Assembly: GCF_900148505.1 (NCBI RefSeq) | Contig: NZ_FRXO01000003.1 | Location: 62,001 to 126,000 of the forward strand | DNA: 64,000 bases | Source: Pseudoxanthobacter soli DSM 19599 | GTDB lineage: Bacteria > Pseudomonadota > Alphaproteobacteria > Rhizobiales > Segnochrobactraceae | Direction of reading: 5' to 3' | Shown here: positions 63,302 through 64,000 of the stretch, one piece after another | How the letters are laid out: each line of letters begins with the position of its first letter | How positions within the stretch are numbered: position 1 is the first letter of the stretch | Notes under the pieces: generated by a model | Seen by the model: only the letters and a program-made list of their open reading frames with translations | The model's database searches: none | Told to the model about the DNA's origin: nothing | Program-made: the position numbers and the translations under genes

Positions 63302-63412
63302 AACCTGTCCCGTTCGATCGAAACGATCTGAACGACAAGGATAGGTTCCAGACCTTCAAGCGCGTGTGCTTTCCCGTCGATCGGATGTCCATCCGATCGG
63401 AGAGCACTTTGG
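63297..63412 (+). repeat. RIME-like two-hairpin element, copy H (divergent, with compensatory changes)
   Basis: This is the most divergent full copy. Arm 1 has GAACCTGTCC paired with GGATAGGTTC, where most copies have GAGCATATCC and GGATATGCTC, so both strands changed together. Arm 2 carries GATCGGAT/ATCCGATC. Its left edge supplies the TAG stop at 63299-63301. Confidence 0.8.
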
Positions 63413-63739
63413 CTTGGCGGATTGACGATCCCGCCGACAGGCCTGCGGCCGCGCGGCACGCCTAATGCCGCGGGCGTGCCCGCCGGACGCGACCCGTCGC
63501 CGGGCGGCGGCGGGCCGGCAGATTCGCTTTGCCTTCCCATGCCCGCGCCCCTATTTTCCGCGCCGGACGCACGGGCCCTGCCCGGTCGCGTCGAGGCGCG
63601 TTCCGGCTGAGACCCTCTCCCGGCGAGGCAGAACGCGCGTCGTTGAAATCGTGGACGGACCGGCTTCGCGCGGAATGCCGCAGCGCCCCGCCCCCGGACC
63701 GGGACCCGCGCGGCGATGCCGGCGCGGTGGGAGGTAAAC
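63413..63739. other. Gap without a convincing gene
   Basis: The stretch is GC-rich; open frames on both strands are short and lack recognisable sequence or clear ribosome binding sites. It presumably contains the promoter of the symporter gene, but I cannot point to boxes. Confidence 0.5.
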
Positions 63740-64000
63740 TTGGCATTCATCGCGCGTTTCTCGGCGTTCGTCGGCAAGACGTTCGCCTTCTGGACCATCC
63801 TGTTCGCGGTCCTCGGCTTCGCCTTCCCGGACGTCTTCCGGCAGATCGGGCCCTATATCGTCATCCTGCTCGGCATCATCATGTTCGGCATGGGCCTGAC
63901 GATCTCGGCGGACGATTTCCGCGAGGTGGTCCGCCGCCCGCTCGACGTGCTGATCGGCGTGCTCGCGCAGTTCATCATCATGCCGCTGCTGGCGTTCGGG
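63740..64000 (+). CDS. Bile acid:sodium symporter family protein, 3' part outside the window
   Basis: The TTG at 63740 follows GGAGGT by four bases and opens a frame that continues past the window end; 87 residues are visible. They contain the first three hydrophobic segments and the BASS-family stretch IVILLGIIMFGMGLTISADDFREVVRRP (about 46-73), as in PanS/YocS-type transporters. It is an inner-membrane sodium-coupled carrier for an organic anion; the substrate cannot be told from the visible part. Confidence 0.85.
   Translation, partial: MAFIARFSAFVGKTFAFWTILFAVLGFAFPDVFRQIGPYIVILLGIIMFGMGLTISADDFREVVRRPLDVLIGVLAQFIIMPLLAFG

Overview
The window is GC-rich, densely coding chromosomal DNA from an alphaproteobacterium, most likely of the Hyphomicrobiales (Rhizobiales). 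This rests on gene content and order: a divergent tsaD/hemC pair next to gpsA, a trifunctional PutA with an N-terminal ribbon-helix-helix domain, a ~1,600-residue NAD-glutamate dehydrogenase, alphaproteobacterial-type gshA, and DUF1127 and DUF6460 proteins. It also carries many copies of a two-hairpin intergenic element resembling the RIME elements of rhizobia. No rRNA, tRNA, CRISPR array, prophage or transposase was seen.

Layout. 1-9.9 kb: DUF2076 protein (cut by the window edge), SGNH hydrolase, a ligase-associated exonuclease/ATP-dependent DNA ligase pair, small membrane and unknown proteins, a GNAT enzyme, an HxlR/SDR divergent pair, a decayed hicA with intact hicB, moaE, moaD and pgsA. 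10-21 kb: htpG with a terminator, a beta-helix autotransporter, an aminotransferase, ftsK, a serine hydrolase, lolA and a PaiB-like protein. 21-28 kb: NAD-glutamate dehydrogenase with a terminator, an orphan LivH-type permease and an anchored unknown protein. 28-36 kb: phoR-phoU-phoB lacking the pst genes usually found between them, a YceI protein, a COG4315 protein with an ECF sigma/anti-sigma pair, a deformylase-like protein missing metal ligands, and a LuxR-type response regulator. 36-48 kb: putA with a terminator, an AT-richer lipoprotein, deoB, a PhyH-type dioxygenase, a DUF4105 protein, a LysR regulator with a tandem array at its 3' end, DUF1127, GNAT, gshA and rsmE. 49-53 kb: gpsA, tsaD and hemC.

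52.5-63 kb is the most interesting part. A LacI regulator lies divergent from a single-ATPase sugar ABC importer, followed by a short-chain dehydrogenase and a three-gene heme-dependent secondary-amine demethylase (dmmA, dmmB, dmmC). On the other side of lacI lie a lactonase-like amidohydrolase, a NADAR protein and a PLP-dependent threonine dehydratase-like enzyme. A 13-bp near-palindrome with a central CG occurs twice before the importer, once before lacI, and once before the distant dehydratase, so these genes look like one regulon. Together the enzymes would suit import and breakdown of an N-methylated amino sugar; the substrate is an inference.

Ten full or partial copies of the two-hairpin element are scattered through the window. 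At least six genes take their stop codon from its edge. The window ends inside a bile-acid:sodium-symporter-family gene.
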